Assembly (NCBI GenBank): GCA_963817025.1
Contig: CAWFML010000003.1
Span: 41,111-105,110 of the forward strand
DNA length: 64,000 nucleotides
From: JACMLC01 sp963817025
Lineage (GTDB): Bacteria; Acidobacteriota; Blastocatellia; Pyrinomonadales; Pyrinomonadaceae
Direction of reading: 5' to 3'
Shown one piece after another: positions 43,632 to 52,171 of this stretch. Numbering within the stretch: the stretch's first letter is position 1; each line of letters opens with the position of its first letter. Made by a program: the position numbers and the translations under genes. The notes beneath the pieces are model-generated. The model worked only from the letters and a program-made list of their open reading frames with translations, ran no database searches and was not told the DNA's origin.

Positions 43632-46178
43632 ATGCGCTATCCATCTTTAATCAAACCTACAGGTCGTGATGTCATGGCGCTAGATGCCACGCCCTCTTAT
43701 TCCTCTTTAGCTCGTTCAATGATTGGAATGATTTTTTTGGCAGTGTGTGCAGCCCTCTCACTCGCCCCTGAGATAAGCCAGGCAGCTCCCGCTAAAGATG
43801 ATGCTCAAGTGCTGTTGAAGGAGGCGCGGGCCAGAATCAGCGAGGGACGGGTTGCGGAGGCTATTATTCTATACAGGCGAATCGCCCGCCTCTTGCCGTA
43901 TGAACCGAATGTACGCAAAGAACTGGCGCGGCTTCTGGCAAGTATCAAGGAAACCAGAAACGAAGCGGAAAAGGTCTATGCGGAGACATCCGCAATCATA
44001 CCGCAAGATGCTAATCTGGCTCTGGAGCGTGCCGCTAACCTCGCAGTCCTCGGAGATCACGTCAACGCCTCTCTTGAATACCGTCGTGCCTTTCAATTAA
44101 CCCCCGACAATGAGCAGGCGCTCGCCGGATATATCCAACAGATTACTCGTTTGGGGAGCGCTCCCGTTGCTCTCAAGCAGCTTTCAGAAAAACTGGCGAC
44201 CACTCCGGGCGACATTGCTTCACGCCTGATGCTGGCAGGGTTATTACACAGAGATGGCCGTTACAATAACGCGCTGGATCAATTCTCGATTCTTCAATCA
44301 ATCGACCCGCATAATGTGCTAGCTCTGCGGGGTATGGCAGAAGCATGGTTGGCGCTCGGCTATTACGATTGGTCTACAGAGGTATTTCAAAGGGCTGACA
44401 GGCAGGCCGAACGCGGCAGATTTTTAGCTAATCAAGCTCGCGTCATGCTTGCATCAGGTCAACCGGAAGCCGCCCTCAAGCTGCTCGCCACAGACCCGAC
44501 CAATGTTGATAAAGAGCCATTGGCGCTCGTCGTGTTAGCCGATAGTTATCGCGCAATGAAGCAGCCGCTTCAGGAGCGGGCAACGCTCGAAAGGTTGCTG
44601 AATCTTTTTCCAGCTCCTCCGCATTCAGCGCTTGAAAGGCTGGCACGCATCCGTTTTGAGATGGGCGAAAAAGCGGCTGCTATTAAATTATGCCAGCAGC
44701 TTTTAGTTGACGACCCGCAAAACCCTATAGCATCGCTGGGCTTGTTGTTAAATGGTCATCAATCAGCGCAGCAGGCGATTGAGAATAGTTCTCTGACGCC
44801 GACACGCCGTGCGGCGAAAGAGCAGGCCGAGGCTGAAGCTGCAATTTTTTGGAATCAGCCTGAGAGAGCGATTGCAGCGCTTCGCCGCGTGCTTTTAATG
44901 CGCGAGAATTGCCCGCGCTTACTGCTGCAACTCGCTGCCACATTGCTTCAGAAAGGCGACACTGAAGATGCGCTTACGGCTTTTGCCCGAATAGCTATCA
45001 GTAACGGTAAATGGCCGGATGCGCTTTCCGGAATGGCTGAGGCTGAGAGCTTGCGCGGGAATCCACAACGCGCGCTCGCCATCAATGCCGAAGTATTAAA
45101 GATTGATCCGACTAACTTTCGCGCTCTCTCCGGGCAAGCTGAAAACCTTTATCAAATTGGTGAGATAGAAAGAGCAACGCTATTATTCAATAACCTTCAC
45201 AAACGTTTCCCCGAAAGCATCCGGGTCAGGGAACGCCTGCGTGCTGCTCTCAACTCTTTCGGCCACTGCTATCAAACGGAACAATCAATAGCAAGGTCTT
45301 TACCGGCCAAAGATAATTTAGCTGAAGGCATCCAGCCAATTTCTCAACCGGTCTTTATCAAGCCCGTTCTCAAAGCCGGGGATGTGGTGAAAATTACAGT
45401 CGCCAGACAACCAAGGCTCAGCGCAGAGATACGTGTGGATGATTCCGGCATGGTGAAGCTTCCCTTTCTCACCCAATCGCTTCACGCGGCATGTTTGACC
45501 GAGCAGGAACTAAGCACACGTATTGCTAATTACGGCGAGGCAAAATTAGCAGCCTCAGAGGTCTCGGCCACGATCACCGAATTCCACAGGAAGTCGCTCA
45601 AGGTAAGCGGCGCTGTGTATTTACCGGGACTCTTCAACATTCGGAAACCATTAGGGCTGAACGAAGCCTTGATGCTTGCCAGCGGGGCCAACCAGCGCGC
45701 AGGTCGGATTGTTTACGTGGTGCGTGAAGATGACTCGTGCAGGGTTAAACCGCAGGGACAAACTCTCGCTGCGGTCGAAGCCTATGAACGTAGTGAAATC
45801 GAAAAAGGGAGTGTTATCATGGTGCAGCCTTTACAGGCTGGCGATGCAGTTATCGTTCCCGATAAGGATTCAGCGTTCGTTGTCGGCGAGGTGGCTCGCC
45901 CCGGCACAATCAAGATAAGCAGCACTATTCTCTTGCTCGAAGCTTTGGAGCAAAGGGGCGGAATCCTTGAGGGCGGGCGGAGTAATCATATTATACTAAC
46001 CAGATTAAATGCTCAGGGGACTGCCAGACAGCGCTTCCTCATCAACCTTGACGAGATCAAACAGCATCGCGTCGGAGACGTTATTCTACAGCCCGGTGAT
46101 ATTGTCAACGTCACTTCTATCAATCAAGGTAAAACAGATAACTCCTTTATGAAATTGCTTCAGCAAGGGACTCCGTAA
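43632..46178 (+). CDS. TPR-polysaccharide export fusion protein (Wza-like C-terminus)
   Basis: 848 residues. After a signal region (MIGMIFLAVCAALSLAPEISQA) come about 500 residues of TPR-like helices (LLKEARARISEGRVAEAIILYRRIARLLP..., many A-x-L-x-L-G patterns), then a Poly_export domain (about 580-670, LKAGDVVKITVARQPRLSAEIRVDDSGMVKLP) and two SLBB-type domains (KVSGAVYLPGLFNIRKPLGLNEALMLASGA; VVGEVARPGTIKIS..LLLEALEQRGG). Wza-like proteins form the outer-membrane channel for capsule or EPS. Having the TPR scaffold, usually separate, on the same chain is unusual. No lipobox was seen. Confidence 0.9.
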   Translation: MRYPSLIKPTGRDVMALDATPSYSSLARSMIGMIFLAVCAALSLAPEISQAAPAKDDAQVLLKEARARISEGRVAEAIILYRRIARLLPYEPNVRKELARLLASIKETRNEAEKVYAETSAIIPQDANLALERAANLAVLGDHVNASLEYRRAFQLTPDNEQALAGYIQQITRLGSAPVALKQLSEKLATTPGDIASRLMLAGLLHRDGRYNNALDQFSILQSIDPHNVLALRGMAEAWLALGYYDWSTEVFQRADRQAERGRFLANQARVMLASGQPEAALKLLATDPTNVDKEPLALVVLADSYRAMKQPLQERATLERLLNLFPAPPHSALERLARIRFEMGEKAAAIKLCQQLLVDDPQNPIASLGLLLNGHQSAQQAIENSSLTPTRRAAKEQAEAEAAIFWNQPERAIAALRRVLLMRENCPRLLLQLAATLLQKGDTEDALTAFARIAISNGKWPDALSGMAEAESLRGNPQRALAINAEVLKIDPTNFRALSGQAENLYQIGEIERATLLFNNLHKRFPESIRVRERLRAALNSFGHCYQTEQSIARSLPAKDNLAEGIQPISQPVFIKPVLKAGDVVKITVARQPRLSAEIRVDDSGMVKLPFLTQSLHAACLTEQELSTRIANYGEAKLAASEVSATITEFHRKSLKVSGAVYLPGLFNIRKPLGLNEALMLASGANQRAGRIVYVVREDDSCRVKPQGQTLAAVEAYERSEIEKGSVIMVQPLQAGDAVIVPDKDSAFVVGEVARPGTIKISSTILLLEALEQRGGILEGGRSNHIILTRLNAQGTARQRFLINLDEIKQHRVGDVILQPGDIVNVTSINQGKTDNSFMKLLQQGTP

Positions 46179-46804
46179 TGGGTTAATCAAAGCCCAGAGG
46201 GCTTCATCTCAAGTGCGCCTCAGCAGCCATCCCAAGCCCTGTTTCTATAATTAACGTGAGTTCGACGTAAGAATAGTGAGGTGTTAGTTAGCCCCGGAGG
46301 GGCGACATATCTTAGCCCACGGCTGACGCCGTGGGCTAAGATATGTCGCCCCTCCGGGGCTGTCATGCAGCATCTTCTTCTGCTTATATCGAACTCACGT
46401 TAATTAGAAATAAAACTAATTGACAAGATTAACATTTTTTGTTTACATGTGTTTTGTGTTGTTAAGCACGTTAAACATGCTGGAAAGGCTGCTCTTTCAA
46501 CTGATTTTTGGATGGTTCAAAGATTGTCTGGTTGCAGAAAACAATCGAAGTAGTAATAAATTGTGCCCTTCGCCCCTTGAATAACAGAAGGCTCATTGGA
46601 CAATCAGTCCTCTTTTGCTCTTCTCACTATTATTCAAAGTAATCCCGCCTCAGCCTTTCGTCCCACCATAAAACTCTCGCGCCCCCCAAAGCCGTTTAGC
46701 AACATACCCTGGCAGCGTTTTTATTTAGCAACTCTTGTCATACTGCCGGGAAAACCTCATCGCCGCTCCCGGTCAGAAGCTTTTTCTTCGTCAGTTTTAC
46801 GCCT
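46179..46804. other. Intergenic region with a very long nested hairpin
   Basis: 626 bases between two rightward genes. Apart from the hairpin at 46248-46406 the rest is AT-rich with no recognised site; a frame at 46596-46808 has no ribosome-binding site and is not supported. The promoter of the beta-helix gene must be in the last 400 bases. Confidence 0.6.
46248..46406. repeat. Nested palindrome with 34-bp perfect inner stem
   Basis: Inner arms 46290-46323 and 46328-46361 are exact over 34 bases around a TGAC loop (word GCCCCGGAGGGGC...TTAGCCCACGGC). Outer arms 46248-46265 and 46389-46406 (TAATTAACGTGAGTTCGA and complement) are exact over 18 bases. It follows the export gene and could be a strong terminator. 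Its words differ from families A-C. Confidence 0.9.
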
Positions 46805-49390
46805 ATGAAAACCTCAAAAAATTTCACCCACCGCGATAGATTCCTGTTTCGCTTAACGCTCTGTATCGCCCTGACATTATGCGTGCAATTCGCCGCCGCG
46901 GGTTGGAGTAGCAGATTTTCTGGTAACGCAAAATCAGCGGCGATTACCAGCAACAGTAGTTTTTCATTCGCGGGCCAGCGACGGCTATACAGCATTAGCG
47001 GTCGGGTCACGATAAATGGGTCTATTGGATTAGCCAATACAGTAGTAACCTGCAATGACGGACTAGGCGCTTTTAGAAATTCAACCGATGTTGACGGCAA
47101 CTATTCGTTCATGCAACTGACGGCAGGGCGCAGTTTAACTATCAGCATCTCTAAAAGCGGCTACGTCTTTGGTAACCCAACCGTGCAAATTCCGAACTTG
47201 GACGGCGATAAAACGGGCATTGACTTCACGGGCCATCACGCAGCCATACCTACGCCTACGCCAGTCTCACCCGTTACTCTGATTCCGCCCCCAATTATGG
47301 AGCCAACGGATCCCAACTCAACAGGTTATTCTTACTCAAATTTTACGTCGGAGCTTAGTTTAGGAGTAAGTATTAAGTCTGGAATGATTATACGGAAAGC
47401 GCTCAGTTCAGGTTATGGCATAGCCTATGCCCAGGCGAATGAGAAAATAGACTATGGCACTGGCGATGTGGCGCTAAAAGTTAACAATACCAATGATGCT
47501 CTATCGTTCGGGTTGACTAATTCTGGCCCATGGAACATTTTGCCGAGTGCGATTACCCTACAGAATACCTCTTCCAGTGGCACGCCATTATCTTTCCCAA
47601 CTTATGGCATTGCCATCGCTGACGGAAATCTAAAGATTTGGCATCAAGAGTCTAATCGGCTGTTTAATCCCTACGCGTGCAACTCCTGCGTTCAAGCCGG
47701 AGACATTTACCACGTTTATAGTGATGAGGGGACAATCAAGTATTATCGAGAGCGATCTTCTGGAACGCTTACTCTCCTTTATAGCGAATCTGGCACAAGC
47801 GCAGTCACACCTGTCTATCCTTTACTGCCGCAGATTTCGATTAGCAGCAATGGATCGCAAGCGAATGTGAAAGTTATGCAACCCGCACCCTTTGGTTTGG
47901 ATGGCACAATCTGGGTGTCGCCTAACGGGACAACATATGCCAGCGGGGCTGATGAAGCTCATGCGACGACAATCACGCTAGCTTGCAACGGCAAACGACC
48001 GATCAAGCCCGGCGATACAGTGATAATGGCAGATGGAACTTATACGGGCAGCTTTGTCTGCGAGAACTCCGGCACAGCTAATGCTCCGATTACTTATCGG
48101 GCGGAAACTCTAGGCGTTTATCCGCCGACTGTGACTTTCACCAACTCGACGAACCTCAACACTCTAAGACTATTGGGAGATTACGAGATTTGGAAAAATA
48201 TTGAGATCCAAAATACTAGCTTAACTCGTGTCACAGCCGCTGCGGGTTCCAGTAATCAGGCTCTCATAGACACGCAACGAAATAATGGCTGGCGTTCTGA
48301 TGGTATCGGAAATCAACTCATCAACAGTATCGTCCACGATGAGGTAAATGGCATCGTCTCTCAAACTCGTGGCGGAACATACGTGTATGGATGTGTAACT
48401 TACAACAATGGATTTTCGGCTTCGGACGGAGGCGCAGGCCACGGAATCTATGTTCACAATGAACCTCAGTTTGCTCTCTCCCGGATTGTAAACACGGTTT
48501 CGTTTGGCAATTACGGATTGCAGATGCAATTCTACAACCAGACACATGGTGTGCCGATGGGTAACATGACGTTTGATAAGGTCGTGACGATGAATGGAAT
48601 GTTCGGAATCTACGGTCACGGAAACAAAGACAATATCACCGTAGAGAACTCTCACATGTACAATGGCGACTTTGCATTGGGCTATCAGGGCGAGCAGAAT
48701 CTTTCAGGAACGATAACCAATAATTATAGCTATGGAGAGTCCCCTTTCAGCGCGCAGCTATGGACAAATCTCACCATCACAGGCAACAAGTTTGTCGGGA
48801 AGGCGTTTACTGGCAGCACCATGATGAGCTTTCGACATAGTGACGGCGTTCCTTCAAACAATTATGTTCTAGCCAACAACACCTACTATCGCGGGCGTAT
48901 CAATAATCTGGAACAAAGCCCCAATTTTAGAATCTGGGCAAACAACCTCTCTTCGCAGGCTCTATACACATGGGCCAGATGGCAGCGGATGGGATTTGAC
49001 ACCGGCTCAACCTACTACAACACTGCAAATGAAGAAGGGACGCTCTTCTCTCAGAGTGTTGCCGTCAGGCCGAACACGACAGATGTGTATGTCTATCCGA
49101 ATATCTATGAAAACGGCAGAGCAACAATCGTCGTGTGGAATTGGCCTTTGACCAGCAATGTCAAGGTCAACTTGTCTGGAACAGGATTAGTAGACGGACA
49201 GGCTTTTACTGTTATCTCCTTGCAGTCCGGAGCGACGATATATTGGGGTATTTATAGTTCCGATTCTCCCACGTTCCCAATGCCAATGATGACTGATGCT
49301 GCTCCGATTCCCAGAATCGGAGATGCCGGAGCGCCACCAAGACAGACATCCCCGGAGTTCATGGTTGCTTTGGTTATGCCCGTGCGCTAA
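46805..49390 (+). CDS. Secreted right-handed beta-helix protein
   Basis: 861 residues with signal peptide (about 15-33). Residues 60-145 form a carboxypeptidase-regulatory-like beta-sandwich (YSISGRVTINGSIGLANTVVTCNDG...DVDGNYSFMQL), then a Pro-rich linker, a concanavalin-like region to about 370, and from about 380 a pectate-lyase-like beta-helix opening WVSPNGTTYASGADEAHATTITLAC and PGDTVIMADGTYTGSF. Such proteins often bind or cleave polysaccharide. No catalytic residues could be assigned. It is placed between export and lasso genes and is likely surface-acting. Confidence 0.82.
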   Translation: MKTSKNFTHRDRFLFRLTLCIALTLCVQFAAAGWSSRFSGNAKSAAITSNSSFSFAGQRRLYSISGRVTINGSIGLANTVVTCNDGLGAFRNSTDVDGNYSFMQLTAGRSLTISISKSGYVFGNPTVQIPNLDGDKTGIDFTGHHAAIPTPTPVSPVTLIPPPIMEPTDPNSTGYSYSNFTSELSLGVSIKSGMIIRKALSSGYGIAYAQANEKIDYGTGDVALKVNNTNDALSFGLTNSGPWNILPSAITLQNTSSSGTPLSFPTYGIAIADGNLKIWHQESNRLFNPYACNSCVQAGDIYHVYSDEGTIKYYRERSSGTLTLLYSESGTSAVTPVYPLLPQISISSNGSQANVKVMQPAPFGLDGTIWVSPNGTTYASGADEAHATTITLACNGKRPIKPGDTVIMADGTYTGSFVCENSGTANAPITYRAETLGVYPPTVTFTNSTNLNTLRLLGDYEIWKNIEIQNTSLTRVTAAAGSSNQALIDTQRNNGWRSDGIGNQLINSIVHDEVNGIVSQTRGGTYVYGCVTYNNGFSASDGGAGHGIYVHNEPQFALSRIVNTVSFGNYGLQMQFYNQTHGVPMGNMTFDKVVTMNGMFGIYGHGNKDNITVENSHMYNGDFALGYQGEQNLSGTITNNYSYGESPFSAQLWTNLTITGNKFVGKAFTGSTMMSFRHSDGVPSNNYVLANNTYYRGRINNLEQSPNFRIWANNLSSQALYTWARWQRMGFDTGSTYYNTANEEGTLFSQSVAVRPNTTDVYVYPNIYENGRATIVVWNWPLTSNVKVNLSGTGLVDGQAFTVISLQSGATIYWGIYSSDSPTFPMPMMTDAAPIPRIGDAGAPPRQTSPEFMVALVMPVR

Positions 49391-49455
49391 TACACTAACG
49401 CTTATTGACCGCTGGTAAGAGCGCCACACATGGTTGTTGGAGAAAGGCAAGACAT

Positions 49456-50676
49456 CTACGCAGGCGAAACCTGCAAGGTGTCTCGAACACCGGGCAGGCG
49501 ATGTCTGTAAGTCAGAGTAAAGCCATCGCCGGACGTAACTGGCAGAGATTCGGGAAAGGTCCACACCATAGTTCTCCATGAATTGAACTCGTCGGCATCT
49601 GGTGGGTTTGAAGATAAAATGGTATTGGGGCCGAGTTCTAGCTCGAAATACACGATGACCCCACTTATCTCGCCTGTAGCGTTTGCCATACCGTTGACGC
49701 TGGTTTGCACCATCGGCGCTTTGACAGCGCTAAAATCTATGGAAGCAAGCAACACAGGTGGGCTGAGGGTCTTCCACGGGACTTTTTTTGGCGACCTAAT
49801 ATAAAACGTCTGCGGTAAGCCCCGAATAACATCTTGAAGCGGATCAAAATCAATGTCATACCAGGCCCTCCAGTTTTTTAGGGCTTCAACCGCAAACGTA
49901 CGCTTCGCCAATTCTGCTTCAGGTATCGAAACAGGCAAGCCGAATATTTTTAGCGTGGATGGAATCAACCGTGCTTCAGGTTTAAGAAGCCTTTTGCGGG
50001 CGTCAATTATCGTTTCAACTATTCTCTCGCTCAGCGGGTCATCCCCTATGGTTTCGGTGACAAGAACATCTGCCCGCAGAGGAAGTGTGATTTGGCTCGA
50101 CCAACCTTTCAGGAGAGTGATTCGCTCCGACAAACCGTTAGCTTGAAAGATAGACTTGGCAGCTTCGCCAATTTCACCGCACTCTATTGCGTAGACGTGA
50201 CGCGCGCCTGCACGGGCCGCCGCTATTGCCAGAACCCCCGTTCCGGTGCCGATGTCCAGAACGACATCTCCGGGGCGCACGACTTCTCGGATTCCCTCAA
50301 AAAATTTCGACGTGCGTATCCGATCATTCAACATCGCCGTATGAATCCAAGCGGAATCAAACCCATAAGGGTGCGTATTTAAACTAGGCTTTACCTGATC
50401 TTCTCTGATCAAAATTCCTGTCTGGTAGAAGTTAATAATTGTGCTTGTAAGGTCCATCCAGCTTTCAGCCCCTTTTACCTGAGCATGCATTTCATCCAGA
50501 GCCGCGCCCAGTGTTTTCGGCTGATTAAAAGTGTTCAGTATTATAAGGGCTGACACGCTGCACGTCAGACTTCCGCCCCCGGCTTGAACATCCATACTGC
50601 CGCTCGAACTTATGTGTACGCTGACGGGGGGAGCTAGTTGAAGGACGGTGGTTTTAGTTAGGGTTGACCAACTCAT
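49456..50676 (-). CDS. PRMT-like methyltransferase with N-terminal PqqD-like domain, lasso cluster
   Basis: 406 residues from ATG 50676; a TTG 4 codons earlier is possible. Residues about 10-90 look like a PqqD-like/RiPP recognition fold (short strands, SVSALIILNTFNQPKTLGAALDEM, DLTSTIINFYQTGIL). From about 105 follows a class I methyltransferase: motif I LDIGTGTGVLAIAAARAGA (141-159), acidic Glu165 for ribose, and the PRMT double-E loop TETIGDDPLSE (Glu208 and Glu217, spacing nine as in PRMTs). The C-terminal barrel is PRMT-like, but the THW loop reads NSW. It probably modifies the lasso precursor, perhaps at Arg; substrate is inference. Confidence 0.8.
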   Translation of the reverse strand: MSWSTLTKTTVLQLAPPVSVHISSSGSMDVQAGGGSLTCSVSALIILNTFNQPKTLGAALDEMHAQVKGAESWMDLTSTIINFYQTGILIREDQVKPSLNTHPYGFDSAWIHTAMLNDRIRTSKFFEGIREVVRPGDVVLDIGTGTGVLAIAAARAGARHVYAIECGEIGEAAKSIFQANGLSERITLLKGWSSQITLPLRADVLVTETIGDDPLSERIVETIIDARKRLLKPEARLIPSTLKIFGLPVSIPEAELAKRTFAVEALKNWRAWYDIDFDPLQDVIRGLPQTFYIRSPKKVPWKTLSPPVLLASIDFSAVKAPMVQTSVNGMANATGEISGVIVYFELELGPNTILSSNPPDADEFNSWRTMVWTFPESLPVTSGDGFTLTYRHRLPGVRDTLQVSPA

Positions 50677-50852
50677 AATAACTTGCAAACCGTCGAGGGA
50701 TTGCAGAGCAATCCTTCGGTTTCTCCTGATGAATTAGAATTGATGCCGTCAGACACTCGACAAATGCCTGAGAGCATGTTGAGAAATGGAATACCCCCGG
50801 TAGTCTTGTCAGGCGCACATCGCAAGGTTGCGTCTATCTTTAGCGAACCTCT

Positions 50853-52163
50853 TTATTTCGGTCGCTTGTGGCTGCTCAGTGAATTCTTCAGGGGCAACCA
50901 GATATACTGGTTGGTTAAACGTATCGGTCTCAGCAGGTAGTACACAAAAGTCAGATAGTTCGGCAGGATCAATAAGCTGTAGTCCCTGCTATTCGGGCGC
51001 ACTGCAACTCTAAGATAACGAAAATAATAATGCATGTGTAGACTCAAGCGGTCGCGTGCTCGCTCTTTCATCCCGAGGTGATGTTTGTACCAGCTCGATA
51101 GTCCCCATGAAGCATTCTCGTCATGAAACAGCCACTGTCGCACGTGTGCGGCGAGCGGCATTACGAGTTCATCCGCATTGACCTTTTGCCGGATGGAGTC
51201 TGGAAGCTTCGAGCCAAGTAAGTCATGCGCGAGGAATAAGCCCAATGCCAGAATTCGTTCGACCCCCAGAATGTGAGCCTGTTCAAAAACGCTGTCCCAA
51301 TCCAGATCGGGATACACACGCAGCAATTCAGCGACATCACTAATCCATTCCAGTCGCGCCCAACCGTGCCTTGAGCCATGCGTGCAAAGATACAAAAGCA
51401 GGATATCGGCAGGAAGATTGCGCACATCAGTGCCGCCTAAACTAAGAGTCTCTAACCGGTTCCACAGGTGATTAGAATTTAAAGGCAAATTGAAGTGTGT
51501 GCCGGACAGCCGCCAGTGTAGCTCGACGACGATATGTCCCTCTTTCTTGACAAAGCCCAGGTCTTTCTTACGGCTTATTGGAGTGGGCAATTTCTCGAAC
51601 CAGGTTGGAGTATTAACGAGTTCATAGCCGTTCGCCGTCAGCAATTCAGTGACCTTCACAAGATCGCGTTTGTGCACCAGAATATCCAGGTCTCCGTACT
51701 GCCGCAATGAGAGATTGCGATAAACGTTGGCCGCAAGGAGCGGCCCTTTGAAAGCCAGGGCTTGGACACCGCTTTTCTCGAACAGTTGTAATAAGCTGAT
51801 GAGTTCGCGCGTCACCTTGAGATTGTGGCGGGCATGTGATTCGAAAAACTGGCTCAACTGTTTTGCGATATGAGATGGAATCAAGTCCGCGTGAGCTTTC
51901 AAGAGATTCCAGCATACCAGCGGCACGATAGCGTTCTGATGGGCTTTCTGAAACACAAACCGCCAATCCAACTTCTGCTTCAGCAGGCTGCGAATTTGCG
52001 CGGACGTGGAGGAATCAACGACCGTACGCGCACAAGCAATCAGTAATTGTGCTTCCGGACTCTCACTCATTGGCGTGGAAGATTGAGCTTGCCCGCCCCC
52101 TCGACTTTGCAAAGTGTCAAGAGGTCTTTTCTGTGAGGATATGGCGTTAGCTGACGATGACAT
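50853..52163 (-). CDS. NTP_transf_5-type nucleotidyltransferase, lasso cluster
   Basis: 436 residues, 8 bases after the ABC transporter. The family pattern is clear: LLKQKLDWRFVFQKAHQNAIVPLVCWNLL, then LAFKGPLLAANVYRNLSLRQYGDLDILVHKRD with the metal-binding Asp pair (DLDI), GYELV, VELHWRLSG, LLYLCTHGSRHGWARLEWISDVAEL. These uncharacterised nucleotidyltransferases frequently occur in lasso-peptide clusters that also encode an HprK-like kinase. It may add a group to the phosphorylated peptide; this is inference. Confidence 0.85.
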   Translation of the reverse strand: MSSSANAISSQKRPLDTLQSRGGGQAQSSTPMSESPEAQLLIACARTVVDSSTSAQIRSLLKQKLDWRFVFQKAHQNAIVPLVCWNLLKAHADLIPSHIAKQLSQFFESHARHNLKVTRELISLLQLFEKSGVQALAFKGPLLAANVYRNLSLRQYGDLDILVHKRDLVKVTELLTANGYELVNTPTWFEKLPTPISRKKDLGFVKKEGHIVVELHWRLSGTHFNLPLNSNHLWNRLETLSLGGTDVRNLPADILLLYLCTHGSRHGWARLEWISDVAELLRVYPDLDWDSVFEQAHILGVERILALGLFLAHDLLGSKLPDSIRQKVNADELVMPLAAHVRQWLFHDENASWGLSSWYKHHLGMKERARDRLSLHMHYYFRYLRVAVRPNSRDYSLLILPNYLTFVYYLLRPIRLTNQYIWLPLKNSLSSHKRPK

Positions 52164-52171
52164 ATGAGCGC

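Noticed and set aside
46596..46808. A 70-codon frame before the beta-helix gene
   Set aside because: Overlaps the next start in another frame, no ribosome-binding site and no family features.
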